64,000 bases of DNA from Paramecium sonneborni (GCA_905182985.1 CAJJDN010000103.1:1-64000), one strand, 5' to 3'; positions 13,957 to 27,437 are shown, counted from the first letter of the stretch. Notes: a model not told the origin generated them from the letters alone. Numbers and translations: made by a program.

Positions 13957-15150
13957 ATGTCTAGTTAATGTTCTTTTGAAGAAATAAACTTATCAATAGA
14001 TATGAGTATGGAAAGTGTAAACTTAAAAGTCTTTTAAAATACAAATGATACTGAGATAGATTTCAATTAATTAGAGTCCGCTATCTTAAGTTCTAAACAA
14101 GATGGACTTTCAAAATTGATCAAAGGATCTGATTAATATTATTATCAGTATTTCCTCAACATCTTAAATACCAAAGGATATAAATTAGATTCTTAGTAAT
14201 AAGAACATTTTGATTAATATAAAAAGATGAATACTGAGAATTATTAAAAGATTCGATTAAGATCTCTTTTTATGGAATATGATGAATTAATGAANTTTAC
14301 ATCTGGAGCAATTGCTAAAAATTATTTTTTAAATTAGATATTTCTGTATTGGAATGTTTATGGCAATAAAAACAATAAAAAATCAACGAATGTACCCAAT
14401 CAAAGTATTACATCTACCATAAGCACATTTACTGTTACTGTACCAAGATTTTCTGTTGTAAAATTATATAATATATAATAAAGTACAATTTTTTTCAATT
14501 TTGAAACACTTATCTTGTTCTCATTATTTAAATATTTTAATAATTTTCGTATTTAATTACAATTTAATATTCTTTTTCTTTTTCATTTTATCTGCAATAG
14601 TCAAAATGTAGACAGTATTTATTATATTATTCTCAAAATTAAAATGAGTTCAACAAATATACTTTTAAAATTTTATGTCATATTTGATAAAAATATATTC
14701 AATAAATAACAAATATAATTATAATTATACACAAAAATTTAAATGTAATTTTGTTATATAAAACTAAGGAAATAATGATTCTAATCTCAATAATATAATT
14801 AATTTTTCAGCAATGTCTAGTTAATGTTCTTTTGAAGAAATAAACTTATCAATAGATATGAGTATGGAAAGTGTAAACTTAAAAGTCTTTTAAAATACAA
14901 ATGATACTGAGATAGATTTCAATTAATTAGAGTCCGCTATCTTAAGTTCTAAACAAGATGGACTTTCAAAATTGATCAAAGGATCTGATTAATATTATTA
15001 TCAGTATTTCCTCAACATCTTAAATACCAAAGGATATAAATTAGATTCTTAGTAATAAGAACATTTTGATTAATATAAAAAGATGAATACTGAGAATTAT
15101 TAAAAGATTCGATTAAGATCTCTTTTTATGGAATATGATGAATTAATGAA
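13440..15150. repeat. Perfect 855-bp duplication around an N (probable assembly artefact)
   Basis: Bases 13440-14294 and 14296-15150 are identical as far as I can compare, separated only by the single N at 14295 (offset 856). The left copy stops abruptly inside a coding region at the N, and the right copy continues into the full gene. Such a layout is expected when two contigs with overlapping ends are placed in order with a one-base gap instead of being merged. Confidence 0.9.
13957..14294 (+). pseudogene. Truncated duplicate of the giant MG-like gene start
   Basis: First 338 nt of the gene that begins at 14813 (protein start MSSQCSFEEINLSIDMSMES), cut off at the N at 14295. It is identical to the complete copy, so it is best regarded as the unmerged end of a contig rather than a second gene. 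Confidence 0.85.
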
Positions 15151-18100
15151 GATGGAACAGACAGAAAAAGTGATATTGAAGTTAAAATAGATATTAATAA
15201 AAATTAACAAAATATTATTTGGGATAAGCTTTGATGATTTATCATCATAAAATTTAAATAGTGAATAATAATAATTAATAATATAAAAATAATAAGGGCT
15301 AAGTGGGAATGCACAAGTCAAAGTTGGACTTTCAGAGTTTGATAATAGTAAATTTTCAATAGAGGAATATCTAAAAAATGCTTATACTGATAAAGGAATA
15401 TAAAAAATAAAGAATAATCTTCTATCGAAATTAGATCTTATACAATTATCAAAATCTCCTATTAAAGTAATTGACAATTTCTTCAGTAGAATTGATACTT
15501 TAATAATAGAGTAATTTTAATTATATTGATTAGATTAAATGACATACCAGAGTTATATAATGAATTGATGAAGCGAGAAGATTATAAAAATAAATTTGAA
15601 GCTATTCACTTTAAAAAACTTACTCTTACATAAATGAAAAAAATATCAAATTTAAATAATAGATTTGTAGAAAATAAATAATTTGTTGGATATTTCTTCT
15701 TTAAAAAGTATAGTTTAGGTAAATATGATAAATATGATGAAAATTTTTAAGAAAATAAAGAATTCTTTTTATCAAATTTAAACAAAGCATATATATGGAG
15801 TAAAAGATTACCTGAAACATTTAAGTCTTTAAGCGATTAAATATTACTTGAATTACTTTAATTAGGTAATAGTGAAGTATAATTTTTTAGGAATTGAATT
15901 TAATCATTTTGATTTTGATTTATTTATAGAATACTTAAAAAATCCCAAAGATTATTATTCAAACAGTACTTAGTAACAAAGAGAGATTCAAAATAAAATT
16001 AGAAGAGAATATTAATCTTTTTGGCATGAATTTCATGACTTTAATTTTTAGAGATGTATTTAATTAATTATATTAAAAATAGGGATAAATGCTGATAAAA
16101 TCATAGAAAAGTATTTAGAGAAATATTTCTAATCAAATGATAATTATAGCATATTTGAGTTATATTTAGAAGATAATTATTTAAAAACATTGAAAGCTGA
16201 ATGTAAACTTTATAAAGGTGAAGAAGTTTCAAATTTGACAGAATTCTTCACTAATTCTTAAATTAAATAGATGAATAATAATAAGATCCTTAATTTGTGT
16301 GATAATAATAAATAATATTTTTTTTAAGGAGATCCAGTGACTTTATATTTAGAATTAAAGAATATAGCAAATCTAACAATCAAAATATTTTAGATCAATA
16401 TGAAAAACTTTTATATGGCTAAGAGTGAATAATTAACATCAAATATATGTCTAGATGGATTCATTCCAATAGAAGAGATAAATTTTACTTACGATTATCC
16501 TCCAATTAAGAAAGTTATTAAAGAGTTTTCATTTGAATCAATTTAAAAAATTGAAAGAGGAACTTTTATTATAGAATTTATAGGAAATGGTTTATCCTCA
16601 AAAGCTATTATTGAAAAAGGAAGATTGTGTTTGCATTAAACAATTGTATCTGCAGGGTATAAATATGAAATATTTGATGAAAAATATGAAAAGTTGGTAG
16701 ATGATCAAATATGTATTTGGATAAATGAAACTTGTTATAAATAATAAAATGGAGAAATTATTTTACCTTTTCCAGAGTTTGAAACAAAGTATTCTGCAAT
16801 TATTCAACATGGAGATTTTTATTAGAAAGCATAACTTAATTTATAACCTGAATCATTTTAACTCCTTTGTGCTTTTATACTAAATGATGAATAAATTTAA
16901 TTAGGATAAGAAGTTACCATAATCATTATCCCAAAATTATTATTAAATGATTAAGATATTGGTTTTGGATTTTTTAAAGAATAACAAATATTAGTGACTT
17001 GTGTAAATGAAAAAGGGATTCCATAAACATTTACTTATAAAGACCTAATATTTGAAAGCAATATACCTTTAGAAATTAAATTTCCAATTACTTAACAATT
17101 AAGAAATATTGAAATAGAAGTATCAGGAAAAATCAAAAGATTGCGTTTTAATTAAGATTTGATATTAAAAAAGAATCATAAAGTTAAATTCAATCATGGC
17201 TAATCTTAACATATATTTTTAAAATAATTGCTAAAATTTGATTAAAATGATGGATATTCAATCATTTTATTAGGTAAAAATGGAGAACCTTAATCAAATG
17301 TTTAAGCTTAGATTTAATTTGAACATTCAGATATTGAAGATCAGTTATAAGAAAAGCTTATTACAAATCAATAAGGGTAAATAAAATTAGGGTTTTTGAA
17401 AAATATAAAAAAAATATCCTCTTCTATTATCTCAACAAACTTACAGATTGAAAAAAAAGAATGGGAAATATCCAATCCTTATACACTTTATTTAGAAAAC
17501 TAATTTGAGACATTTGTTGTTGGATAAAAATTAACTCTTAGATATCCTTCTGAATCAACAGAATAAGATATTCTATTTTATAAAACAAAAAATATGAAAT
17601 CAGTGTTTTTACCAGTTAAAAATCTTATTAATAAAATAGTTAAGGATACAAATTCAATAACTTTATAATTTGAGAAGAAAGGATTGTATATACTTGAATT
17701 CTTGAAAGAAAAAGTAATTTATCAATTTAATGTTCTTGGAGAAAATGTGAAATAATAAGATAATCTAATATATACATAAACAAAAAGAATCACCTAAAAC
17801 TTAAATGATAAAACTTTTTCTTTAGAAAATACAAAAATAAGTGAAAAAGATTAAAACTTTCTCATTGAAGGAGATTATATATCTTCAAATTAAGTAAAAT
17901 TAATTGCTTTGGCAACAACTTTCTTTCCAAAAGAATTATCAATCATAAATAAATAAATGGGATCAATATTTTATTCAAATAATTTTGATAACCATCTTAG
18001 AATAGAATTGAGAGATAATATTTATTTATCTAATTTAAAATAATCAGAGGAAATAAGGTATATTATTGAAAGAAAAAACTAAACAAAATATGTAGGAAAT

Positions 18101-21100
18101 ACTTTAGAAAAACCTTAAATATTATTAAATAGACTTATCGCTGATAAGACTGTAACTTAAGAAGAATAAATATTAAAATAAGATCATAATTTAACAGGAA
18201 ATGAACGAAAAAGATGCGCTTCTCCTAGATTACAAAGAAAAGTATTACAATAATTTGATGGAAATTAATTATGTGATAGTTTTACTGAGTTCTTAGCCTT
18301 TCCTGGAAAAATAATTAGCTAAATTAATATTGACAAGAATCATTTTTCTTTTGAAGTTTCTCGATAATATTCAACTGTCCTTTTATTTGCTTATATAAGT
18401 GAAGCATATTTATCTAGAGTATTGCCACTATAAAATAGTGTAATATAAACGAAAAATCTTTGTCATTAGTCATCTTTGTCAAAAGATAAATTTTATTCAA
18501 CATTTCGTAATACCAAGCAAATAAAGCCTAATATTCCACATTAAATTCAGGACATAACTTCAACAGAAATTTTTGTTTTAGATAACTTAAATGTATTATT
18601 TAAAATTCAAAAGGAGTTAATGAAAATCAGTCATCAAAAATTAATTTCAGATGATGAAAAATTAATAAATTAACTTTTGAAATGGAATTAAGAGCCTCTT
18701 CAATCCCAACATAAATTTTATAATTAACATTAATGCGATGAACTCAATCTATTTTTGTATTTCAAAGATTAAGCATATTTTTAAACATATATTTTAAAAT
18801 ACATATCAAACAAAATAGAAAAGTCTTTTATTGATTATTTTTTGTTAAATGATTAGTAAACACTCACAAAATATGAATAAGTTACATAGTTTAAATAGTT
18901 AAATGCATTAGAGTAGGCACTCTTGATTATTTATTATTAAGAAATTATAGATAAAAAGGATGAAGCATAAGCTATGGCTTAGTATATGAATTAATAAAAT
19001 AACAACGAATTTATTAAACAAGATGATGATAGATATAAAACATTATTTGATACAATTTTATGTGTATAGAAGGAATCCTCTGATGAAAAAGAAGAAATTG
19101 TAGAATAAAAACCTTAAGAATCTTAATCTATTTAACCTCCATAAGAAACAATGATTAACAGAATACCAATTTCAAAAACTAAGAAAATTTCTAAATAAAT
19201 GTTTGATAGTATAGATTATAAATAACAGGAAGATGATTAATAAAGTATGGCATCAATGACTTTATCAATTAAAAGAAAAGCTTCAATTACAATGGATGTA
19301 TCAAAAGCAAAACAATATTTGGGTTAATAAGAAGCCCTTAAATATGATAATATGAGAGAACATTTAACTAAGACTTTCAAAAATGCAGAAACTACCAATG
19401 AATATTGTGAGAAACATTATCGATATGGTGTTAATTAAAAAGATTTTTTTAACTTAATTAAGTTCAAATAGTTTTATGTCGATCTTGTGAATCATTCAAT
19501 CTAAAAAGGTTTTCTAAAAGAAGATTTCTGTCCTTCATCCTTTATGTTTTGCACCAATAATTTTACAGAAATACTAAGTGTTTTGGCATTAGTTAGTTTA
19601 CCTTTTTAAGCACCATAATTTAACTAATCTAAAATTGGTAATAAAGGATTAGAAATAAATTATGAAAGTACTGCACTTATTTTTACAAGAGAAATTAAAG
19701 AGGCAGAGGTCTAACTTAATTCTAAAATTATTATAAATTAAACATTTTTAGATATTTCTGAAGAAAATCAGATTGATTAAGATGGTAATGAATATGAATA
19801 AGATTTAAATGAATTTTTTATCAAAAAAGTATATTGTTGTAAAATAGTTGTAACAAATTGTTCAGCTATGTCACAAACCTTTTAATTACTAGTAGAAATT
19901 CCTAATGGATCTATTCCAGTTTATACAACATTTTCAACTAAAACTTTCACTTTGACTTTTGCTCCTTATTAAACAACAATTTAAAAATACTATTTCTATT
20001 TCCCAAAATCAGGGAATTTTACAATTTATCCAGCTAATATATCAAAACTTGGTAAAGTAATTTAAATAGCTAATGAAAAAACATTTTTAGTTTATGATTA
20101 AAAACCAAAAGTGAATCTAGAAAATATAAATGAAGTATTATCAACAGATAATAATTAAGATATTTTCAATTATATAGAGAATAAGAATATTTTTAACTTA
20201 AAATCATTTAATCCTAAATTATTATACCATAAATTTAATGATAAAGTATTCTATGATCAAGTGATGTAAATATACAGAAAAAGGAAATTTTATGATTTTC
20301 ATAGTTTTGCTTTTTCTTTACTACATAATAATGTTGCATGTTTATAAGAGTTATTCATGACAGAATAAGCTTAAAATGCATTAAAAAGTAATTTTAAATA
20401 TTTTAAATGTTCTTTGTTTGAAATTAATTCAATCAGAATCTTAGAGTATTATCCCCTTATAATAAAAAGAGTTCATAATTTAAAATAAGGAGAGAATAAT
20501 ATTTTAAATGTATAATTTAGAAAATAATATACTAATTATTTAATTTATTTATTAGAAAAACCTGAATTCTCAACTGTTGATAAATTAGTCCTCATTTATT
20601 ATTTATTATTATAAGAGAGAGTGAATGAGGCTGTTTAGATTTTTTCTTAAATTACTGAAAAAGAATAGAAAGAATAATAATTATAATTTGATTATTTATC
20701 AGCATATTTAGATATTTATACCGGATATCCTAACTTTTAAAGGGCTAGGGAAATATGTCAAAGATATTTGAGTTATCCTGTAATACATTGGAGAAATATG
20801 TTTTATGAAATAATAAATTTATTTATAGAGTATGATGGTGAAGAAGATAATCAATTTTCTAAATTAGATTTAGCTTAATAAAATAAACAGAATGATTTAA
20901 TTAAAAAAGAAGAAACCTTAGCTTGTATTATAGAAGGCGATTAAATTAGTATTACATACTCAAATTTGTAAGAAGTGAAAATAGAATACTATAAATTGGA
21001 TATTGAAGTTTTGTTTTCAAATAATCCATTTATGAAGAATATTATACAAGATTTTTCAATAGTACTTCCAAATGTATGTGTAACACATAAACTTGAAGGA

Positions 21101-21696
21101 TAAGAAATTCAAAAGAAGTATTAGATTATATTTATTAATTTAGTATTTATTAATAAAAAATAAAAATACCTAATGAAATATCAAAAGAGAATTTGTTTGT
21201 GACAATAAAAGGTTTAAAGAAATCAGTAACTTGTAAGTATTAACCAACATCTTTATTTGTCTAAACAATGGAGGACTCTGGTTAGATTAGAGTATTTAAT
21301 TAATAAGGTTAATACTTATCTAAAGTTTATGTAAAAGTGTATTCAAAAAATAAAAGTGAAAAAGAAACATTTCATAAAGATGGATATACAGATTTAAGAG
21401 GAAGATTTGATTATGCTTCTCTTAGCTCATCAACCCTAAATGATATCACTAACTTTTCTATTTTGGTTTATCATGAAGAATTAGGTAATTAATATTTATA
21501 TATCATTTTAGGATCTATTATTTAATAAGTTTAACCTCCTCCAACATTACCATAATATGAAAAAGAAATTTAATTGATTGGAAATAAATGGAGACAATAA
21601 GAAAATTAAGAAATGTAATAATAACAATAAATTTACAATTCAAAGCTTTCAAATATATGTAAAGGCAGGAATGGAAAGTAAATATAAGCAGATTGA
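14813..21696 (+). CDS. Giant (2269 aa) protein with alpha-2-macroglobulin-like features
   Basis: Three introns of 23, 25 and 26 nt (near 15513, 15866 and 21118) give 2270 codons ending at TGA 21694-21696. There is no signal peptide, so a cytosolic protein is likely. The N-terminal 500 residues are helical. From about residue 560 comes a beta-rich part with RGTFIIEFIGNGLSSKAIIE and KGRLCL, resembling the MG-like domains of a very large protein I remember from diverse protists. The middle holds low-complexity Gln/Glu (about residues 1430-1480). The C-terminal part is helical-repeat-like and ends in a beta domain with KVYVKVYSKN and DGYTDLRGRFDYASL (about residue 2165). The strong C-terminal motif suggests a conserved family, but its biochemical role is not known to me. 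The alpha-2-macroglobulin link is inference and no thioester motif was seen. The 5' end lies in the duplicated block. Confidence 0.85.
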
Positions 21697-21779
21697 GTAG
21701 ATTTGAGATTTTATAGAATATTATAAATTATAAAAATATATATGATAATTATGTTTTTATTATTCATAAAGTATCATTT

Positions 21780-22157
21780 ATGGATTTCATAGATCTTAAC
21801 AATCCTTTAAATTATTTCATGTAGATATAAAAATCTAAGATTTAAGAATTCTTTATATATGTATCTTAATATAATTTGAAAGACTATTTTATTTATTTCA
21901 TTAACTATATTAATTCTTAGTTTAATTATCCATTATTATAATTAGATCAATTAAATCTTTAAGCTTTATTATTTCTTTTTCCTAACTTGTTAAATTTATT
22001 TGATAAAAAAGTTTAGATTTTGAAATCAGATTTTTTTTGTTAGACTAATAAAAAATGTATTTTTCAGAAAATATCAATTCTTATGTATTATTATCTATTT
22101 ATAAAAATAATTTTATATATGATTCACACTTAAAAAAAAATGTAAACAGAAAATTGA
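21780..22157 (+). CDS. Small hypothetical ORF
   Basis: Open frame of 125 residues (MDFIDLNNPLNYFMQIQK...) between the giant gene and the PB1 gene, rich in Phe, Leu, Tyr and Ile. It ends at TGA 22155-22157. Removing a 36-nt GT...TAG segment (GT about 22141 to TAG about 22176) would extend it to 22373, overlapping the start of the next gene by 65 nt, which makes that model less attractive. No domain is recognised, and it may be a non-coding spacer. Confidence 0.3.
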
Positions 22158-22308
22158 GGAAATAATTATATAAATAGTCTAATTTAAATTTTAATAAATA
22201 TAAGAATTAATGATTTTAAGAATAAGCTTTTAAATTTGATTGGAACATAAGATTCCTAATATATAATAGATAATAGAATAGATTTTTTATTGAGATAAAT
22301 TAAATTAA

Positions 22309-23201
22309 ATGATAATAAAAGTAGTTTATAAAAAGGAAATACATTTGTTAAAATTAGAAAATCCAGTTCTTGAGTAAATAAAGAAAGATATTTAAAAATT
22401 GTATCCTCAAATAAATAAGAGCTATTGTTTATTTTATAAAGATGAAGAAGGAGATTAGATTAGCATAAGTTCAGATGAGGATTTAAAAGTTTTAATAGAA
22501 AGTGTAAAGAACTAGACAATAAAGATTACAATAGAAACATAAAATATATGGACTTGTAAATATTGTACATTTGAGAACTAAGAAGGAGTAATTTGTGAAG
22601 TATGTTGTCAATATAAGGAGAATGAGCCTTAACAATAATAATTAGTTTAATAGTATTAAGAATGTAGATAACCAGTATTTGATATACCTTAACCTTAGTG
22701 TTATGGAGATCCTTAATAATATGTGAATTATGTTTAATAGCCATAAGCTCCACAAATAATACCTCCACCTCCTCCATTAGGTTCAATTAATCCTTAAATA
22801 CATCCACATTAAGAGTAATTTAAACATGATCCTGAGTTGGGTGGGTTCCATCGTTTTAGATAAAATTGGAAAAATCTTCATAAAACTAATCATATGAAAT
22901 TGAAGAGGTTTGAATAAATAATGAGAGATCCTTAATTAAAATAATAGAAAGAGTAACTATAATAATTGTTAAAGGAAATCAGTAAGAGTATAAAAAATAG
23001 AAATCAAAATTAATAGTAATAATAATTGATTAAATATACAGATATCAATAATAATATAATTGGAGTGATATGGATGAATAAAGGGCAAAGAGATTAGCAG
23101 AAGTGTTATAATGTAACTTAGAATGGGCTAGATAATATTAAATGATATTTCGTGATTTGACATTTGATGAGATTGTAATGTAAATATAAAATGCAGAATG
23201 A
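22309..23201 (+). CDS. PB1 domain plus RanBP2-type zinc finger protein
   Basis: 287 residues with one 29-nt intron (22988-23016). Residues 1-70 fit a PB1 domain: basic start KVVYKKEIH and the acidic OPCA-like stretch YKDEEGDQISISSDED. Residues about 83-105 form a RanBP2-type zinc finger (IWTCKYCTFENQEG, then ICEVCC). A Gln/Pro-rich linker with IIPPPPPLG follows, then a helical tail (RAKRLAEVLQCNLEWARQYQ). PB1 domains pair with other PB1 domains, and RanBP2 fingers often bind ubiquitin or RNA. The combination recalls selective-autophagy or signalling scaffolds such as p62/NBR1, but the ZZ finger and an obvious LIR were not seen. The start is the ATG directly before the PB1 strand. Confidence 0.8.
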
Positions 23202-23312
23202 TTGATGAGATATTTAATATATATATATAGAATTGAATATTGATTTCTATAATATATCTATAGTTGATAAGTGTTGTGAATCAAATAGCAAATAAGAATA
23301 AAATAATTAAAA

Positions 23313-24048
23313 ATGTAGGCAAATTATGAAGCATTTATTGATGGTATAATTAATGTGAAAAAATATAGAGGCTAAGAATAAGATGATGAAATGGTAAGAA
23401 ATCAACGAATAGAATATGTGGGAATTATATTAAAATAAAGATGGATATGTAGTATATACAAAGAAGAATCCAGAAAATGGAATAACAATTAATAGGACTT
23501 AAACAGAGATAGCTAAAACACCTGATTAAATTCTTGATTTAGTAGGAGATGTAAATAAGCGACCTTTGTATGATGAGAAGATCGAAACTGTATATAATAA
23601 TAGATATATCATTATAGGCTAATGTAATAGAAAAGATAGATGAAAATACTAGAGTTATTTATGTAAGAATTAAACCTCCCATTCCTTTTATGAGCAGCAG
23701 AGATTTAGTAATGATATAAAAGATCTATAAATAAAATGATGGCATCTATATTGTTTGTTGTAAGAGAATATTTTGATTCTTTTATAGCTAAATCTATTAT
23801 TCATCAGAAAACTCCACCTGTTCACAAAGTTGAGAGAGCAGAAATGCATTTAAGTGGATGGATCATTATTCCTTAACCAAATTAAGTAATTATTGTAGAT
23901 CTAAATTTTATAGATGACCAAAATCATTGCTATCTAATGTTTTGATCCTAGAGGTGATGTACCTTAATCAATTACAAATCAATATGCAAAGTTATAATCA
24001 GATATGATGAAAGCAGTTGTTAAATATATAGCACTTAATTATAAATGA
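23313..24048 (+). CDS. START-domain lipid-binding protein
   Basis: 210 residues after removing four micro-introns (19, 28, 28 and 28 nt) from a 736-bp gene. The protein is essentially one START domain: NMWELYQNKDGYVVYTKK, RTQTEIAKTPDQILDLVGD, YDEKIETANVIEKID, RVIYVRIKPPIPFMSSRDLV, SGWIIIPQP and FDPRGDVPQS follow the family's order. START domains bind a single lipid or sterol in a hydrophobic pocket and move or sense it. No membrane segment or targeting signal is visible, so a cytosolic role is likely. The gene is convergent with the acyltransferase gene, whose stop is only 17 bp away. Confidence 0.85.
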
Positions 24049-24065
24049 GTATTGATTATAGATAA

Positions 24066-26097
24066 TCATTTGTTAAACATCTATTTCATCAATCTATTTT
24101 CTATTTTTGAAAGTGGTATCTCTATAAACAAACAGAATACTATTGAACATATAATTGTTATAAATAGATTTCCAATATACAGTGTGAAAATCGTTTCGAA
24201 AGAGAAATTAGGGGTTTAATAAAATTAACTAAGAACACCAAATATTATTATTTAATGTATTAAGTAACCTGAGAATGAAATCTTATTAATGAATCTAAAA
24301 TAGTTGTTTCTCATAAATGTTAAATTGAATCTATAATTTATATCATAATTTTATTACAAATCTTGCATTCCAAATAAACAAGGTAAACTTAAGAAACTCA
24401 TTCCAAGACCTATTCCTAATCTACAAAATGCAAACCATAAACTTTAAATAGTAATATTCCAATATTCTTAATTTTTATATTATTATTAAGCTGGTCTCCA
24501 TCCAAACCAAATTCCTCCTATTATTAAACATCCACATAAATAACAAATAAATTTAAATCTCCCTTATCTTTTTTAAGCAAATCCTGATAACTTACTTAGA
24601 ATATTAATATTATTTTCTTTTATTTCTCTATACCAAACTCCTATCAAGAATCCTAAATAATATGGTGGACCTCTTGTAAAAGGTTTTGTGTAATAATTTT
24701 AATGCATATTTGGTTAAGTTAATGCAAATGGAGGTAATAAATACTCATTTACTAATGACATTATTGTTCCAATTGTTTAAGTTATTACTAAAAATGAAAT
24801 AATCAATATTTTTGCTATCTTTGAATTTAATTTTGCATATAAAAATAATGGAATCAAACATGATAAAAATAATTACATATCTGTTGATAAATACCATCCC
24901 CATGGAAAACAATATTAATTATCATAAAATAGATTATCTATAAATATTAGATTTCTCCATCCTGTAGAACATTCAAAACGATCCAAAGCCATAAACCATC
25001 TTGGACCATCTCCAATATATGGTACTAATTATGAACTTATTAATATAGCTATTGCATAACATGGCCATATTCTTAATATTCTATGTAATATAATTCCAAA
25101 CATTGACCATCCATTCTTTCTCACTAATTTTACCTTACTTTTCTCAAATAACACATATCCACTAAAAAATCCTCCTAACCAAAAAAACATATCTACACTA
25201 TATAACATATTAACTAAATTCAAACATAACCATGATTTTAATTGAGCTATCATCTCAAATTGAAATGATGATTTTGCTAAATCAAAAAATTAATGACCAA
25301 AGATAACCATTAAAAAACCTATTGATCTAAATCCTTCCATAATACTTAAGTTATTATCATAATCTCTAAATGAAAATAGTGAATGATAACTTTCCAAAAG
25401 AGAATAATCTATAAAACATGATTCATTTATGTCCTCTTATTTATTTTCTTAAATTTTATTCTTGCTATTTGTCAAACCTTAATTTTCTTCAAAAATCTCT
25501 TGATTTTCAATATCTTTAGCATTAATTGTCACTTTGACTTATTTTCTTAATTTCATCACTTAACAAAATATTGGATTAAAACAACTGAGAATCAAAAACA
25601 TTCCAATTAAAGAAAGACTTAATGTAAACATTATTCCTCTATCCTTATTATAATTTAAAGGATCATAAAATATGAAATCTACATTATCTAAGGATATCTT
25701 CTATTATAATAATTGTTACATTATATTTGTCTAAAAATCCTGTTGAATTAATCAATTCTTTAAAATCAGACTGTAATTCATCATCATTGAAATCATCTGT
25801 TGTACATTCTGTTGAATGACATAATCCATAAAAACTTGGTAGAGGTTCCATATCTATTTTAAGACTCGAATAAAAGTATCCTTTTCTTAAACAAGCTTCA
25901 AACATTCCAAATTGGTTTAGACTATCTATTTATATTAGAAAATACCTATTCCCTGATAAACTTACATATGGCCAAACTGTCTCTATAAGCTTCTTATACC
26001 CATCAATTTCTGCTTTCAACAAGAGTGATGACATGTAATGCTGGCAGGAATCTTTTGATCCAATTACAATTGGTATAAGTATATAATATATCAACAT
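24066..26097 (-). CDS. NRF-6-like acyltransferase 3 membrane protein
   Basis: 670 residues with one 19-nt intron. The start gives a signal peptide (MLIYYILIPIVIGSKDSC), and the ATG lies 101 bp from the divergent cyclin start. The N-terminal lumenal NRF region has paired cysteines (DSCQHY, FGMFEACL, YGLCHSTECTTD). After a membrane segment and an acidic loop comes the acyltransferase 3 domain: GFRSIGFLMVIFGHQFF with its conserved His, SVDMFFWLGGFFSGYVLFE, ILRIWPCYAIAIL and PWGWYLSTDMQLF, with about ten further hydrophobic helices. The family (nose-resistant-to-fluoxetine of nematodes) is thought to transfer acyl groups onto lipids or other molecules at membranes; the substrate is unknown. Frames agree throughout. 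Confidence 0.9.
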
Positions 26098-26198
26098 TAA
26101 TTAATAATAGTTTTAGTGAAAATAGCGAAATCCAAGTAAAAAAGTACTTAACGAAATTTAAAGATAACCAAATTTGAGCTGACCATTTTGATTTATTA

Positions 26199-27391
26199 AT
26201 GAAATAAGATAGAAATTTATCAAGATCCAGAAGAAGTCCTTCACCATAACTCAAAATCAAAAAGGCTCATAGAGGTAAACAAAAGAAAAACCGTCACTCA
26301 CAATCTTCATCATTCAAAACAAACTCATAATCACATGAAAAGTAACCTCATTTCCCAGAAGAAGGGAAACTACTTAATTTCATTAAGGAACTAGAAGCTG
26401 AAAAGGAAAAGTAAGTATTCAGTTTGAAATTAAGTCACTTTCACTTAGAAGATGTTTAATCAATATGTAATCAATATATCTCCATTTTTAGTAACTATTA
26501 ATGATGATATGAATCATTCATAAATGAGAAGATAATAACAATACAGTTAATATTATCACTAAGAATTTCAATAATCCTTGATCAATGAGAATGTCTATCT
26601 TGGAAATTGTCTTTTACATTAAAAGATTTCACAATCCCTTAGAGCCAAGATGATTGATTGGATGATTGAAGTTCTCGGAAATTATAGTGAAACAACTTCG
26701 GATGCTACTTTCTTTAGATCAGTTTCTATCATGGATTATTATCTATAAAAATCAATCACATCATATTCAGATAATCATCTTCATCTTATTGGAATTACCT
26801 CTATGTTTATAGCTACTAAAATTGAAGATATTTATCATATTCCTTTATCAGATTTTGTCACTAGAGTCAGCCATAATAAATACACAGCGTATTTTATTAT
26901 ACTATATTCTAGATCTAAAATTAAAGCCATGGAATAATCTATTTTGGAAACATTGAATTTCGAAATCACTTTCCCAACTACATTAGATTTTTTACATAAT
27001 ATCTTTTACTAATGTTTTAGTTTAAATGATAAGTAAACATTTTTATTTAATTTTAGTCCTAATATATAAAATATTTTAGAAACTAGTACCTATATATTAA
27101 AAATGTGTCTACATGATTATTCCATGACATCCTTTAATTCCTACACCTTGGCATCTTCTTCATTCATTTATTCTATTGCTGATTATATCAAATAGAATTA
27201 TTCACAAAACCAAGATCTTATTATCAATCAATTTGTAATTTATTTTATATTATGTTTAGAACAACAAAATAGTTTAAATCTCATAAATTGAATTAATTGA
27301 ACTTAATTTGTGTTAAAATAAGTTAGAGGATCTTATAAATACTTTTAAGATTAAATATCCTGAACTCCATAATTTAGACAGATTTTCATGA
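26199..27391 (+). CDS. Cyclin (A/B-type cyclin box)
   Basis: 364 residues with four introns of 25, 24, 24 and 25 nt. A basic Ser/Arg-rich N-terminus (MKQDRNLSRSRRSPSP) precedes the cyclin box: SLRAKMIDWMIEVLGNY, then ATFFRSVSIMDYYLQKS, HLIGITSMFIATKIEDIYH, and after an intron AMEQSILETLNFEITFPT. A second cyclin fold follows (CLHDYSMTSFNSYTLASSSF). The K...MIDW and E residues that contact the CDK are present, so it should activate a cyclin-dependent kinase in the cell cycle. No clear destruction box was found in the N-terminus. It starts 101 bp from the divergent acyltransferase gene, so the two may share a promoter region. Confidence 0.9.
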
Positions 27392-27437
27392 ATTAATTTT
27401 ATTTAAACATTAATTTTTTTTTTATTAAATTTAATAC

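Noticed and set aside
13440..15150. Tandem gene duplication
   Set aside because: Perfect identity and an N exactly at the junction favour an unmerged contig overlap.
26420..26458. A 38-nt intron in the cyclin N-terminus
   Set aside because: The frame reads through it without a stop, and the next 25-nt intron alone gives a consistent frame.
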